NCBI RefSeq assembly: GCF_000246895.1 | Contig: NZ_BAEV01000001.1 | Coordinates: 1-64,000, forward strand | Source of the DNA: Clostridium arbusti SL206 | GTDB taxonomy: Bacteria > Bacillota > Clostridia > Clostridiales > Clostridiaceae | DNA: 64,000 bases | Direction of reading: 5' to 3' | Part shown: positions 27,684-36,765 of the stretch, in pieces | Numbering within the stretch: position 1 is the stretch's first letter | Layout: each line of letters begins with the position of its first letter | Translations under genes and position numbers: made by a program | Notes under the pieces: model-generated | Seen by the model: only the letters and a program-made list of their open reading frames with translations | Told to the model about the DNA's origin: nothing | The model's database searches: none

Positions 27684-28766
27684 TTATCTAATGTCATACA
27701 TTAAGTCCAATATAGTAATTGCTGCACCTGCCTCGACTACTGGTACTGCTCTTTGAACAATACAAGGATCATGACGACCTTTTATTTCAAGGTCTGCATT
27801 TTCATTGTTTTCTATATCAATAGTATGTTGAAGTCTGGATATAGATGCAGTAGGCTTAAAAACCGTTCTAAATACCATGGGCATTCCATTTGTTATGCCA
27901 CCTAGTATTCCACCATTATTATTAGTACGAGTTTTAACCTGATCATTCTCTATATAATACTCATCATTGGCCTCTGAACCCTTAAGTTTAGATATATCAA
28001 AACCTTCTCCAAACTCTATCCCCTTTACTGCTGGAATAGAAAAAATCATATGAGATAGCTGTGCTTCTACTGAATAAAAAAATGGTGATCCTATTCCAGC
28101 TGGTAGATTTAAAACTGCAGTTTCAACTATTCCTCCTACAGAGTCCAATTCTCCTTTAGCATCTATTATTAGTTTTCTCATTTCTACGCCTTTTTCCTTA
28201 TCAATTGTAGGAAATTCTTCTTTTAATAGAGTCTTTAATAGAGAATCTTCTATATTTACTTTATCAAAAGAATCATCTTCTATATTAGAAATACTCTTTA
28301 TATGACTACCAATTAGTATTCCCTTCTTAGCTAATATTTGCTTAGCTATGGCTCCAGCAAATACAATAGGTGCAGTTATTCTACCTGAAAAATGGCCGCC
28401 ACCTCTATAATCATTGAATCCCTTGTATCTTATATTCCCTGTATAATCTGCATGACCTGGACGCATAAGGTTCTTCAATTTACTATAATCCTTAGAATGT
28501 TGATCAGAATTACGTATTATGGCACATAATGGAGATCCAGTAGTTTTATTATTAAAATAACCCGAAAGAATCTCAAACTGATCAGCTTCTTTTCTAGCAG
28601 TAGAGAGCTTGCTTTTACCAGGCATCCTTCTTTCCATTTCGCTCTTTATGTAATCAATATCCAATTCAATTCCTGGCAAAAGACCATCTATAGTAATACC
28701 TATAGCATTTCCATGAGATTCTCCAAAAATTGAAAGTTTAATGTTTTTACCCCATACTCCACTCAT
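27684..28766 (-). CDS. aroC: Chorismate synthase
   Basis: Converts EPSP to chorismate with reduced FMN. The 360-residue protein begins with SIFGESHGNAIGITIDGLLP, has RPGHADYTGNIRYKGFNDYRGGGHFSGRIT split over ~102-131, and the conserved GRHDPCIVQRAVPVVEA near 328-344, including the catalytic His and Asp. The start overlaps the end of aroA by 20 bp. Confidence 0.95.
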   Translation of the reverse strand: MSGVWGKNIKLSIFGESHGNAIGITIDGLLPGIELDIDYIKSEMERRMPGKSKLSTARKEADQFEILSGYFNNKTTGSPLCAIIRNSDQHSKDYSKLKNLMRPGHADYTGNIRYKGFNDYRGGGHFSGRITAPIVFAGAIAKQILAKKGILIGSHIKSISNIEDDSFDKVNIEDSLLKTLLKEEFPTIDKEKGVEMRKLIIDAKGELDSVGGIVETAVLNLPAGIGSPFFYSVEAQLSHMIFSIPAVKGIEFGEGFDISKLKGSEANDEYYIENDQVKTRTNNNGGILGGITNGMPMVFRTVFKPTASISRLQHTIDIENNENADLEIKGRHDPCIVQRAVPVVEAGAAITILDLMYDIR

Positions 28767-30039
28767 GGATATTCCCTCCTAGTTTTTTAAAGTCCTGCCA
28801 AAAGGTAGGATAAGATTTTTTTACACACCCGCTATCCTTTATAACCACTTCATCTTTGCATCTGATTGAAGCTACTGCAAGGGCCATAGCAATTCTATGA
28901 TCATTCCAACTATCTACTTCTCCGCCTGTAAGTTCTTTTTTACCTCTTATTATAAGCCCATCCTTTTTCTCTTCTAAATCTGCACCTAATTTATTCAATT
29001 CTGTAGTTATTGCAGTTAATCTATCCGACTCCTTTATTCTAAGTCTTCCTGCATTAATAACCTCTGTAGTACCTTCACTAACAGCAGCTAATACCGCAAG
29101 AACTGGTATTATATCAGGGCATTGAGATGCATCTATGATAGTAGATTCGGTTACAGTAGTACTTGCATATATTTTATCACTATTAATTCCTAGTGTTCCA
29201 TTCATTCTCTGTATTATATCTATTACTTCCTTGTCACCTTGCTGAGAGTGCGAATTTAAATCAAGACAATCTATTTCTCCACCTATAGTCCCTGCTACAA
29301 GCCAAAAAGCTGCCTGTGAGAAATCGCCTTCAACTCTGTAATCTCTGCTCTTATATTCTTGATTACCTTTTATTAAAAACTCTTTATAATCATTATTTAT
29401 TACTTCAATGGAGAACTTTTCTAAAATGTCCATAGTTAAATCTAAATAGCCCTTTGATTCAAGTTTTTTATTGATTATAATTTTAGAATCACCATCCAGT
29501 AATGGTAGTGTAAACATAAGACCTGTTATAAACTGTGAACTAACATCTCCATCTATAGTAAACTCTCCAGATTCCAGCTTACCTTTCACATTTAAAGGCA
29601 GCATTCCATTTGTGTTAGAATATTCTATACCTTGTTTATCAAAGATTTCATAATATTGATCTAGAGGGCGAGAAACTAATTTTCCTCTTCCTTTGAATAC
29701 AACATCATTCTCTTTAATTAAACAAATTGGTATAAAAAACCTTAGAGATGAACCTGACTCTGAACAATCAATTTCTCTATTCAGTAATTTTAATTCTTCA
29801 TTTCCTTCTATTATCAATGTGTAAGTATTATTTTTCTCTTTTTTCTTTTCTATAGTTACACCTAATGCTTCCATAGCATTACAGGTTGTTAATATATCTT
29901 CAGAAAACATAACGTTTTCTACAACACTCTTGCCTTTAGAGAATCCTGCTGCAATTATAGCTCTATGACTTAAACTTTTAGACGGCGGAATTGTTACTTC
30001 ACCTTTTAATTTTGATGGAGTTATTTTAACATAATTCAT
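28747..30039 (-). CDS. aroA: EPSP synthase (3-phosphoshikimate 1-carboxyvinyltransferase)
   Basis: Adds enolpyruvyl from PEP to shikimate-3-phosphate. The 430-residue protein shows PPSKSLSHRAIIAAG near 16-30, SGSSLRFFIPI near 90, and RIKESDRLTAITTEL near 335. The PEP-binding segment reads SGSSLRFF where the common form is GNSGTAMRLL, so this is a divergent class. I place the start at the ATG at 30039 because GAGGTGG lies 8 bases before it; the GTG at 30051 overlaps the ribosome site. It lies 17 bp after aroB. Confidence 0.93.
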   Translation of the reverse strand: MNYVKITPSKLKGEVTIPPSKSLSHRAIIAAGFSKGKSVVENVMFSEDILTTCNAMEALGVTIEKKKEKNNTYTLIIEGNEELKLLNREIDCSESGSSLRFFIPICLIKENDVVFKGRGKLVSRPLDQYYEIFDKQGIEYSNTNGMLPLNVKGKLESGEFTIDGDVSSQFITGLMFTLPLLDGDSKIIINKKLESKGYLDLTMDILEKFSIEVINNDYKEFLIKGNQEYKSRDYRVEGDFSQAAFWLVAGTIGGEIDCLDLNSHSQQGDKEVIDIIQRMNGTLGINSDKIYASTTVTESTIIDASQCPDIIPVLAVLAAVSEGTTEVINAGRLRIKESDRLTAITTELNKLGADLEEKKDGLIIRGKKELTGGEVDSWNDHRIAMALAVASIRCKDEVVIKDSGCVKKSYPTFWQDFKKLGGNIHEWSMG

Positions 30040-30056
30040 ATCCTTATCCACCTCTC

Positions 30057-31118
30057 CTAAATATAATTTTCCATAAGCTTGCTATCTATATTTTTAATAA
30101 ATGCTTCACCTAGTTTATTCAATAAAATAATATTCATTCTATCTCTATCATTTTTTTTATCCATAGCTATAGTATTTAATACTTTAGATTTATCTAAAGC
30201 TTCAACTTCAAAAGGTAAGCTATATTTAATTAATATTTGCTTTAATAACTCCGCAGTCCCTTTTTCAGTTATACCCATAGCTTCACTATTTTTAGTAATC
30301 TTATACATTCCCATGGCAACAGCCTCACCATGAGTATATTTTTCATACCCAAAGTATTTTTCAATAGCATGGCCTATAGTATGCCCAAAATTCAACATCA
30401 TCCTATCGCCCTTATCTTTTTCGTCTTTCTCAACTACTTCTTTTTTTATGCTGCAACAGGTATAGATTATTTCATCTATATTTTCTAAAAGTTCCTCATC
30501 ACCATTAAAACTAAGCAGTGTATCAAACAATTTTCTGTCTTTAATAGCACCATACTTTATTACTTCACCCATACCATCGTGAAGAAATTTTTTATGTAAT
30601 GTTTTTAAAACATTAGGATCAATAAATACTGCTTCTGGATGATAAAAATTACCTATTAAATTTTTACCTTTTGGGAGGTCTACTGCCACTTTTCCACCTA
30701 TACTACTATCTATTTGAGCTAATAGCGATGTAGGAATCTGAACAAAAGGTATCCCTCTTAATGTAGTTGAAGCCGCAAATCCAGTTAAATCTCCTACTAC
30801 TCCTCCACCAAGAGCAACTATAAGATCTCCTCTTGTTACACCGAAATCTAACAATTCATCGTAAAGATTAAGTAATACATTAACTGACTTACTTTTTTCT
30901 CCAGCTTCTACAACAAAGGTCTTTACATTATAGTCCTCACTTTTTAGATTGTCTTCAACCTTTTGTCCATATATACTGTTAACATTTGAATCTGTTACTA
31001 CAGCAATTTTATTTCCACCGTATATTTTCTTAATTTCTTTTCCAATGGAATCTATTAGTCCTCTTTCTATATGGATTGGATAAGTTTTATGTGAAAGGTT
31101 TATCATAATATTACTCAT
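30057..31118 (-). CDS. aroB: 3-dehydroquinate synthase
   Basis: Cyclises DAHP to dehydroquinate using NAD and a divalent metal. The 353-residue protein has VVEAGEKSKSVNVLL near 70, the nucleotide loop ALGGGVVGDLTGFAAST near 100, DSSIGGKVAVDLPKGKNLIG near 135-154, and zinc-binding HTIGHAIEKYFGYEKYTHGE near 244-263. I start it at the ATG at 31118, whose ATGAGTAA overlaps the tyrA stop; the ribosome site AAGGAGG is 13 bases upstream, rather far. A longer reading from 31157 lies within tyrA. Confidence 0.94.
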   Translation of the reverse strand: MSNIMINLSHKTYPIHIERGLIDSIGKEIKKIYGGNKIAVVTDSNVNSIYGQKVEDNLKSEDYNVKTFVVEAGEKSKSVNVLLNLYDELLDFGVTRGDLIVALGGGVVGDLTGFAASTTLRGIPFVQIPTSLLAQIDSSIGGKVAVDLPKGKNLIGNFYHPEAVFIDPNVLKTLHKKFLHDGMGEVIKYGAIKDRKLFDTLLSFNGDEELLENIDEIIYTCCSIKKEVVEKDEKDKGDRMMLNFGHTIGHAIEKYFGYEKYTHGEAVAMGMYKITKNSEAMGITEKGTAELLKQILIKYSLPFEVEALDKSKVLNTIAMDKKNDRDRMNIILLNKLGEAFIKNIDSKLMENYI

Positions 31119-31974
31119 TGCCGTTAAGTTTCCTCCTTTTTGAACCTGCCATATCAAATATTTTTTTCATTGAGGTAGCATCTTCATTTTTAATAGCCTC
31201 TTTCATAACAGCTAAATTATGTTCAAATTCTTCAAGTTCAGCAATAATATTCTCTTTGTTTGCAATAAATAATTCTGACCACAAGTCAGGATTAATTAGA
31301 GCAACTCTTGTTGCATCCCTAAAGCTTCCACCAACAAAGAATCCTCTTTCTTTATCAAAATTGTCGCAGTTCATTAAGGCCACAGCAATTATATGTGGAA
31401 TTCCACTAGTATAGGCTATGATTTTATCATGCACATTAGCATCTATAAAAACTACATTCTTACATCCTATACCTGTAGCAATTTTTTTTATCAACTCAAT
31501 ATTTTCTTTTTTATTCTTATTTGTAGGAGTTATTATATAATTTGCATTTTTAAAAATATCCTTAGAGGCAAAAGCAAGACCTCTTGATTCTCTTCCTGCC
31601 ATTGGATGACCTCCAACAAAATCAACCCAATCAGGTATAAATTCAGATACTTCCTTTACTACACTTTCTTTAATACCAGAGGTGTCAGTAATAACTGCAC
31701 CTCTTTTAAAATTGTCCTTATTATTTCTTATAAACTCTATTGCAGCTTCTGGATACAAAGATATTATAACTATATCTGATTTATTTAGTGGTATTTTAGC
31801 ATCCCTATATCCTTTATCTATAATACCTAAATCTTCTGCGGATTTAAGTGCATTTAAATCAATATCAATTCCCCATAAATTATTAGGATTTAGCTCCTTA
31901 AGGGCCATAGCATAAGATCCACCAATTAATCCAAGTCCAACAACGGTAATATTAAATTCCAAGCTTATCAACAT
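31111..31974 (-). CDS. tyrA: Prephenate dehydrogenase
   Basis: NAD-dependent oxidative decarboxylation of prephenate on the tyrosine branch. The 287-residue protein starts with the Rossmann loop VVGLGLIGGSYAMAL, has TDTSGIKESVV near 95, the catalytic-region VGGHPMAGRESRG near 118-130, and SFRDATRVA near 212. No C-terminal ACT domain is present. The ATG at 31974 lies inside the aroF end (23-bp overlap), preceded by GGAG, so its synthesis is coupled to aroF. Confidence 0.93.
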   Translation of the reverse strand: MLISLEFNITVVGLGLIGGSYAMALKELNPNNLWGIDIDLNALKSAEDLGIIDKGYRDAKIPLNKSDIVIISLYPEAAIEFIRNNKDNFKRGAVITDTSGIKESVVKEVSEFIPDWVDFVGGHPMAGRESRGLAFASKDIFKNANYIITPTNKNKKENIELIKKIATGIGCKNVVFIDANVHDKIIAYTSGIPHIIAVALMNCDNFDKERGFFVGGSFRDATRVALINPDLWSELFIANKENIIAELEEFEHNLAVMKEAIKNEDATSMKKIFDMAGSKRRKLNGNE

Positions 31975-32983
31975 TAAAGCTCCATTTGAATTTTTCTATT
32001 TCCTTTAAAGATTCCATTAGAGACTTGAATTTATTTGGTTTTATTGATTGTTGACCATCACATTTAGCATTAGCAGGATCATTATGCACCTCAATTATTA
32101 ATCCATCTGCACCTACAGCAACAGCTGCCTTTGCAAGAGGTTCTACCATCCACCATAGTCCAGCTGCATGACTTGGATCAACTATAACAGGAAGATGACT
32201 TTGTTTCTTTATAGCTGGTATAGCACTTAAATCTAGAGTATTCCTAGTGTAAGTCTCATAAGTTCTTATTCCTCTTTCACATAATATTACATTTTCATTT
32301 CCACCAGCCATTATATATTCTGCGGACATAAGTAATTCTTCAATAGTAGCACATAGTCCTCTTTTTAAAAGAATAGGCTTATTAGTTTTTCCAAGTTCCT
32401 TTAGAAGTTCGAAGTTCTGCATATTTCTGGCTCCAACCTGAATTACATCAACATCGTCTACAAATTTATCAAGCATCTTAGTTCCCATTAATTCTGTTAC
32501 TATTGGAAGCCCTGTCTTTTCTCTAGCAATTTTTAAAAGTTCTAAACCTTCTAGTTCCATACCTTGAAAACTGTAAGGTGAAGTTCTAGGTTTGAAAGCA
32601 CCACCTCTTAAAAATCCTGCACCTGATTCTTTAACATCTTCTGCTATACTTACAATCTGGTCTTCACTTTCAACAGAACATGGTCCTGCTATAACAGCTA
32701 ATTTATCTCCGCCTATAGTTCTGCCATTTATATTAATTATAGAATCCTCAGGGTGGAATAATCTATTTGCTTTCTTATATGGTTCCTGAACAACCATAAC
32801 TTTTTCAACAGATTCATAAGCTTGAATTTGCTCTGGATCTAGTGAAGTAGTATCTCCGATTAGTCCCAATATACAGTATTTATCCCCAAAATCCTCATGA
32901 ACGATTAATCCTTTTTGCTCTAATCTTCCCTTGAAAGCTTCTATTTCATTTTTTGGTGTTCCTACTTTCATAACAATTATCAT
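31952..32983 (-). CDS. aroF: DAHP synthase (3-deoxy-7-phosphoheptulonate synthase), type I-beta
   Basis: Entry enzyme of the shikimate pathway: condenses PEP and erythrose-4-phosphate. The 343-residue protein has an N-terminal ferredoxin-like regulatory domain (about 1-70) and the barrel with AGPCSVESEDQI near 97, GAFKPRTSPYSFQG near 130, and VDPSHAAG near 270 carrying the metal-binding His. The N-terminal domain in this class gives feedback control by Tyr or Phe. GGAGG lies 8 bases before the ATG. It is the first structural gene of the operon, about 245 bases beyond a terminator and a short aromatic-rich reading frame. Confidence 0.95.
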   Translation of the reverse strand: MIIVMKVGTPKNEIEAFKGRLEQKGLIVHEDFGDKYCILGLIGDTTSLDPEQIQAYESVEKVMVVQEPYKKANRLFHPEDSIININGRTIGGDKLAVIAGPCSVESEDQIVSIAEDVKESGAGFLRGGAFKPRTSPYSFQGMELEGLELLKIAREKTGLPIVTELMGTKMLDKFVDDVDVIQVGARNMQNFELLKELGKTNKPILLKRGLCATIEELLMSAEYIMAGGNENVILCERGIRTYETYTRNTLDLSAIPAIKKQSHLPVIVDPSHAAGLWWMVEPLAKAAVAVGADGLIIEVHNDPANAKCDGQQSIKPNKFKSLMESLKEIEKFKWSFNVDKLGI

Positions 32984-33229
32984 AATAATTGCCTCCTCTA
33001 TTAATTATTTATTTTTAATCTTCTGTTTTAGTTTAAGAAGATATGAAGATACTTTGTAATTAATTATTTTATAAAATCAATCTAATATTAAAACTATAAT
33101 TATAATTTCTAATAGTTAGCTATTTTATACTGTATAGTGTTAAAGCACTTATATTATACCTATTTTTCTATTATTAATCAAAGTTATTCTTTATATTATT
33201 GTTAATAAATACTTATTTTCTGATAAAAC

Positions 33230-33257
33230 AAAAGGAAGACCCTTAATGAGTCTTCCT
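33230..33257 (-). terminator. Attenuator terminator in the leader of the aromatic operon
   Basis: On the minus strand AGGAAGAC, a 9-base loop and GTCTTCCT are followed at once by TTTGTTTTATC. This intrinsic terminator sits after a short aromatic-rich ORF and before aroF, so it must be overcome for the operon to be expressed. A competing pairing is visible: AATGAGTTT (33319-33311, in the leader ORF) can pair with AGACTCATT (33253-33245), which includes the top of the terminator's 5' arm. Confidence 0.85.
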
Positions 33258-33289
33258 GTTAATCAATAATTTAACAATTGATTTATTTA

Positions 33290-33436
33290 TCAAACAGCAA
33301 TTAATCTATTAAACTCATTGTGTAAAGATATATGAAATTTTTTTGTGCAGAAGTAATAACCAGCGCTAAAATAAAAGCCCCAGCTAAAATAAAAACCATA
33401 TATTTTTTTACTTCCTCTATTAACAAGTTTATTCAT
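33290..33436 (-). CDS. Aromatic leader peptide (48 aa) of the shikimate/Phe/Tyr operon
   Basis: A short ORF between a consensus promoter and a terminator upstream of aroF. Residues 13-29 read YGFYFSWGFYFSAGYYF: 5 Phe, 5 Tyr and 1 Trp in 17 codons. The ATG at 33436 is preceded by GGTGA at a normal distance. Charged aromatic tRNA shortage would stall ribosomes in this run, which ends about 30 bases before the predicted antiterminator segment (33319-33311). This is the design of ribosome-mediated attenuation, and the end products of the downstream operon are exactly Phe and Tyr (and chorismate for Trp). The ORF, codons, promoter and terminator are seen directly; the attenuation mechanism is inference. 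The peptide itself is probably functionless. Confidence 0.82.
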   Translation of the reverse strand: MNKLVNRGSKKIYGFYFSWGFYFSAGYYFCTKKFHISLHNEFNRLIAV

Positions 33437-33488
33437 ATAAATTCACCAACTTTTCTTTTAGATTATCTTGTAAATAACTTTTATACTA

Positions 33489-33516
33489 ATTATAGCAAAT
33501 AAGAATTTTCTGTCAA
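33489..33516 (-). promoter_or_regulatory. Consensus SigA promoter of the aromatic operon leader
   Basis: Perfect -35 TTGACA (33511-33516), a 16-base spacer and perfect -10 TATAAT (33489-33494), with TG in the extended -10 position. Transcription should begin near 33482, about 45 bases before the leader-peptide ATG. A promoter this strong suits control by attenuation rather than by initiation. Confidence 0.88.
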
Positions 33517-33649
33517 CGATTTTCAAGAAAAATTTAATGATATATTAAACTATAAGCACAAACAAATATTGGTATATACACATTTAAATATATCTCTGTA
33601 AAAAATGTTAAATACATTAATTGTATTGATTTTAGAAAATTAGTTAAAG

Positions 33650-33687
33650 AAATCCCTAATGTTCATTTTATATCCTATTAGGGATTT
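33650..33687 (-). terminator. Terminator of the glycerol dehydrogenase gene
   Basis: AAATCCCTAAT and ATTAGGGATTT form an 11-bp stem with a 16-base loop. The minus-strand continuation is CTTTAAC, a weak T tract. It lies about 37 bases past the dehydrogenase stop. Confidence 0.75.
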
Positions 33688-33723
33688 CTTTGATTTAATA
33701 ATTAACTTTTTTATATGTTTAAC

Positions 33724-34818
33724 TTATTTAAATTGTTTACCAATTTCATTAGCAACAATTATTGCACCATAGACAGACTCTACATCAACGTCAAATGGCA
33801 TATTGTGCATAGTATCACCTTCTGCACATGAAGATTCTGCAACTTTCATTATAGCTTCTTTATTTATAACATTTACACCCATATCTTCTAAAGATACTGG
33901 TAGTCCTATGTTTACCATAAATTCTATAGCTTGCTTTATTTCTTCTATAGGTGCATCCTCAAGAACTAATTGTACTAATGTACCAAATGCAACTTTTTCT
34001 CCATGAGATACACGATGTAACTCTGTAAGAACAGTAAGTCCATTACTGATAGCATGAGCAGCAGCCAATCCAGAACTCTCAGCTCCAACTCCACTTAAAT
34101 ATATGTTTGCTTCAATTATGTTTTCAAGAGCTTTAGTTAAAACTCCTTTTTCATTTGAAAGTTTTGCTTTTACGCCATCTGCAAGAAGAGTCTCATGACA
34201 AAGTTCTGCAAGTGCCATAGCTGCTTTTGTTATCTTAGTACCAACTAAATTCTTTGCATTAGCTTTATAACAAGCTCTTGCTTCATAATAAGTTGCAAAA
34301 GCGTCGCCCATACCAGCTGCTAAAAATTTTACTGGTGCCTTTACAATTATATCTGTGTCAACTATAACCATATCAGGATTGTGTGGTAAAAATAAATATT
34401 CACTGAATTCTCCCTTTTCTGTATATATAACAGTAAGCGCAGTACATGGAGCATCACATGATGCTAAAGTTGGTATTATAACAACTGGTAAACTAGTATA
34501 ATATCCAATTGCTTTTACTGTATCTAGAGTTTTTCCTCCTCCTATAGCAACTACTGCTTCAGCTTTTTTTGCTTTTACGATTTCTATTAATCTGTCAATT
34601 TCACTTTTTGTACATTCTCCATTAAATTTTTCGAATGACACTTCTTTTTCGCTACTCTGAAAACTTTTCCCTATCTTTTCCTTTGCTTGATCCACAACAA
34701 AAGGATCTGCTACTACAAGGAAAGATTTTCCTAAACTTTCTATGTAACTTTCCAACTTTAATAATACTCCTGAACCTTGTATATACTTGCTTGGTGATTG
34801 AATTGATTTTACTATCAT
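33724..34818 (-). CDS. gldA: Glycerol dehydrogenase
   Basis: NAD-dependent oxidation of glycerol to dihydroxyacetone by an iron/zinc-type alcohol dehydrogenase fold. The 364-residue protein has AIGGGKTLDTVKAIGYY near 95, the metal ligands in GMGDAFATYYEAR (Asp, near 171), AAHAISNGLT (His, near 253) and HRVSHGEKVAFG (His, near 270). GGAGGGG precedes the ATG. It stands alone between the aromatic leader and the suf operon. A related activity on other small diols or hydroxyacetone is possible. Confidence 0.92.
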   Translation of the reverse strand: MIVKSIQSPSKYIQGSGVLLKLESYIESLGKSFLVVADPFVVDQAKEKIGKSFQSSEKEVSFEKFNGECTKSEIDRLIEIVKAKKAEAVVAIGGGKTLDTVKAIGYYTSLPVVIIPTLASCDAPCTALTVIYTEKGEFSEYLFLPHNPDMVIVDTDIIVKAPVKFLAAGMGDAFATYYEARACYKANAKNLVGTKITKAAMALAELCHETLLADGVKAKLSNEKGVLTKALENIIEANIYLSGVGAESSGLAAAHAISNGLTVLTELHRVSHGEKVAFGTLVQLVLEDAPIEEIKQAIEFMVNIGLPVSLEDMGVNVINKEAIMKVAESSCAEGDTMHNMPFDVDVESVYGAIIVANEIGKQFK

Positions 34819-35017
34819 AACTTTCCCCTCCGTAATATTATAATTTAAATCAATTGTTTGTTAAATAACAAATAATATGTGTTATTCAACAGACAAGTAT
34901 ATTATATATCAAAATATAACTATATGTCTTTAAAATTTAGTATTTTTATAATGTTTTAATATTCTGACAACTGCTGATTTCATTTGTATTTACAGCAAAT
35001 AAAACTTCTTACAAAAA

Positions 35018-35054
35018 AATCCTTAATACAATATTTCAAATCATATCAAGGATT
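35018..35054 (-). terminator. Terminator of the suf operon
   Basis: On the minus strand AATCCTT and AAGGATT flank an AT-rich inner stem and are followed by TTTTTT. It lies about 60 bases after the sufU stop. Confidence 0.8.
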
Positions 35055-35114
35055 ATGTTATCAATTTTTTAAATATATTATTCAAATAATATCCTAATAT
35101 AATAATCTAGCTAT

Positions 35115-35549
35115 CTAAGGATTATGTTTATTTAAAGACTGGTCTAATGTATGCCAAGCTAATACTGCACACTTAACACGTGCTGGCATGTTGGATATAT
35201 TTTTAAGAGCTAATGCATCTTCCAATATCTCAAGTTGTTTTTCATCAGTTATTTTCCTTTTTATCATCCCTAGAAAAGTCTCTATTATATGTTTTGCTTC
35301 ATCTACAGTTTTTCCTTTTATTAAATCTATCATTATAGATGTAGAAGCTTGAGATATTGCACATCCTACTCCAGTGAATGCCGCGTCTTCAATTATATTA
35401 TCATTTATCTTTAATTCAAGTTCTATCTCATCTCCACAACTTGGATTATGACCTTGTTCAACTACATCAGCACCTTCAATATGTCTTTTATTGTGATGTG
35501 ATGCATTATGCTCCATAATGATTTCTGAATATATACTATTAAGATCCAT
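35115..35549 (-). CDS. sufU: SufU-type Fe-S assembly protein / sulfur transferase
   Basis: IscU-fold zinc protein that accepts sulfur from SufS in Gram-positive bacteria. The 144-residue protein shows the three ligand cysteines: NPSCGDEIEL (near 38), GVGCAISQAST (near 63) and ARVKCAVLAWHTL (near 128). It is the last suf gene and overlaps sufS by 11 bp, which suggests coupled synthesis with its desulfurase partner. Confidence 0.93.
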   Translation of the reverse strand: MDLNSIYSEIIMEHNASHHNKRHIEGADVVEQGHNPSCGDEIELELKINDNIIEDAAFTGVGCAISQASTSIMIDLIKGKTVDEAKHIIETFLGMIKRKITDEKQLEILEDALALKNISNMPARVKCAVLAWHTLDQSLNKHNP

Positions 35550-36765
35550 AGCCTAACCACTTCCTTGTACTTTTTAAGCCTTCTGTCAGCGCATCTATAT
35601 CTTCTCTAACATTATAAAGATAAAAACTTGCTCTGCAAGTAGCATTGACCCCCATATATCTCATCAGTGGATGTGCACAATGGTGTCCTGCTCTTATAGC
35701 AACTCCAGAAGCATCTAGTATAGATGCTACATCATGAGGGTGCACATCCTGTACATTAAAAGAAATCACCCCAGCCTTTTTATTTATGTCCTTTGATCCA
35801 TATACAGTAATGTATGGTATTTCGCTTAACTTTTCTAGAGCATAGCTGACAAGATCCTTCTCTATATTTACGATATTATCCATACCTACATTTTGTAGAT
35901 ATCTTATTGCTGCAGTAAGTCCCACTGCTCCCCCTACATTTTGTGTACCACCTTCAAATTTATATGGTACTTCTGCAAAGGTAGCTTTCTGCTCCCATAC
36001 ATATTCTATCATATCTCCTCCAAAGATAAAGGGAGGCATCTTTTCTAATAATTCTTCTTTACCATAAACCACTCCAATTCCCATAGGCGATAACATCTTA
36101 TGGCCTGAAAACACTATAAAATCTGCATCTAATTCTCTAACATTAACCGACATATGTGGTATACTCTGTGAACCGTCTACTATAGCAATAGCTCCAACAC
36201 TATGAGCCTTTCTAATAATGTCTTTTATAGGGTTAATAGTTCCTAAAACATTAGATACTTGAGTAACTGAAACAATTTTAGTTTTTTCAGTTATTTTACT
36301 TTCAACTTCTTCTGTAGATATTATACCCTCATCATTTAAATATAAATACTTAAGCACTGCACCCTTTGCCTTTGCCACTTGTTGCCATGGAACCAAATTT
36401 GAATGGTGTTCTGCTATGGATATAACTATCTCATCCCCAGGATTTATAAAGTTCATTCCATAAGAGTACGCTAATAAATTAAAACCCTCTGTTGCATTTT
36501 TTACAAACACTATTTCCTTAGCTTTTTCTGCTCCTATAAAATTTTTTACAACTTCCCTTGTATTCTCATATATCTCTGTTGCTTTTATGCTAAGATAATA
36601 GGCTCCTCTATGAGGATTAGCATTAAATTTATTATAATAATCATTTACTGCATTTATTACTTCTGATGGTTTTTGAGTAGTAGCAGCACTATCTAAATAG
36701 GCCAATCTATGCTCATTAACCTTTTGATTTATAGTAGGGAAATCTAATATATATTTATTATTCAT
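35539..36765 (-). CDS. sufS: Cysteine desulfurase SufS
   Basis: PLP enzyme that releases sulfur from cysteine as an enzyme persulfide. The 408-residue protein has AYLDSAATTQKPSEVI near 20, the PLP lysine in DFIVFSGHKMLSPMG near 224, and the catalytic cysteine in RAGHHCAHPLMRYMG near 362. Position in sufCBDSU and overlap with sufU identify it as the SufS (type II) enzyme rather than IscS or NifS. Confidence 0.95.
   Translation of the reverse strand: MNNKYILDFPTINQKVNEHRLAYLDSAATTQKPSEVINAVNDYYNKFNANPHRGAYYLSIKATEIYENTREVVKNFIGAEKAKEIVFVKNATEGFNLLAYSYGMNFINPGDEIVISIAEHHSNLVPWQQVAKAKGAVLKYLYLNDEGIISTEEVESKITEKTKIVSVTQVSNVLGTINPIKDIIRKAHSVGAIAIVDGSQSIPHMSVNVRELDADFIVFSGHKMLSPMGIGVVYGKEELLEKMPPFIFGGDMIEYVWEQKATFAEVPYKFEGGTQNVGGAVGLTAAIRYLQNVGMDNIVNIEKDLVSYALEKLSEIPYITVYGSKDINKKAGVISFNVQDVHPHDVASILDASGVAIRAGHHCAHPLMRYMGVNATCRASFYLYNVREDIDALTEGLKSTRKWLGYGS

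Noticed and set aside
33230..33516. T-box riboswitch upstream of aroF
   Set aside because: No AGGGTGGNACCGCG-type antiterminator or specifier-loop pattern is visible; the leader peptide plus terminator explains the region.
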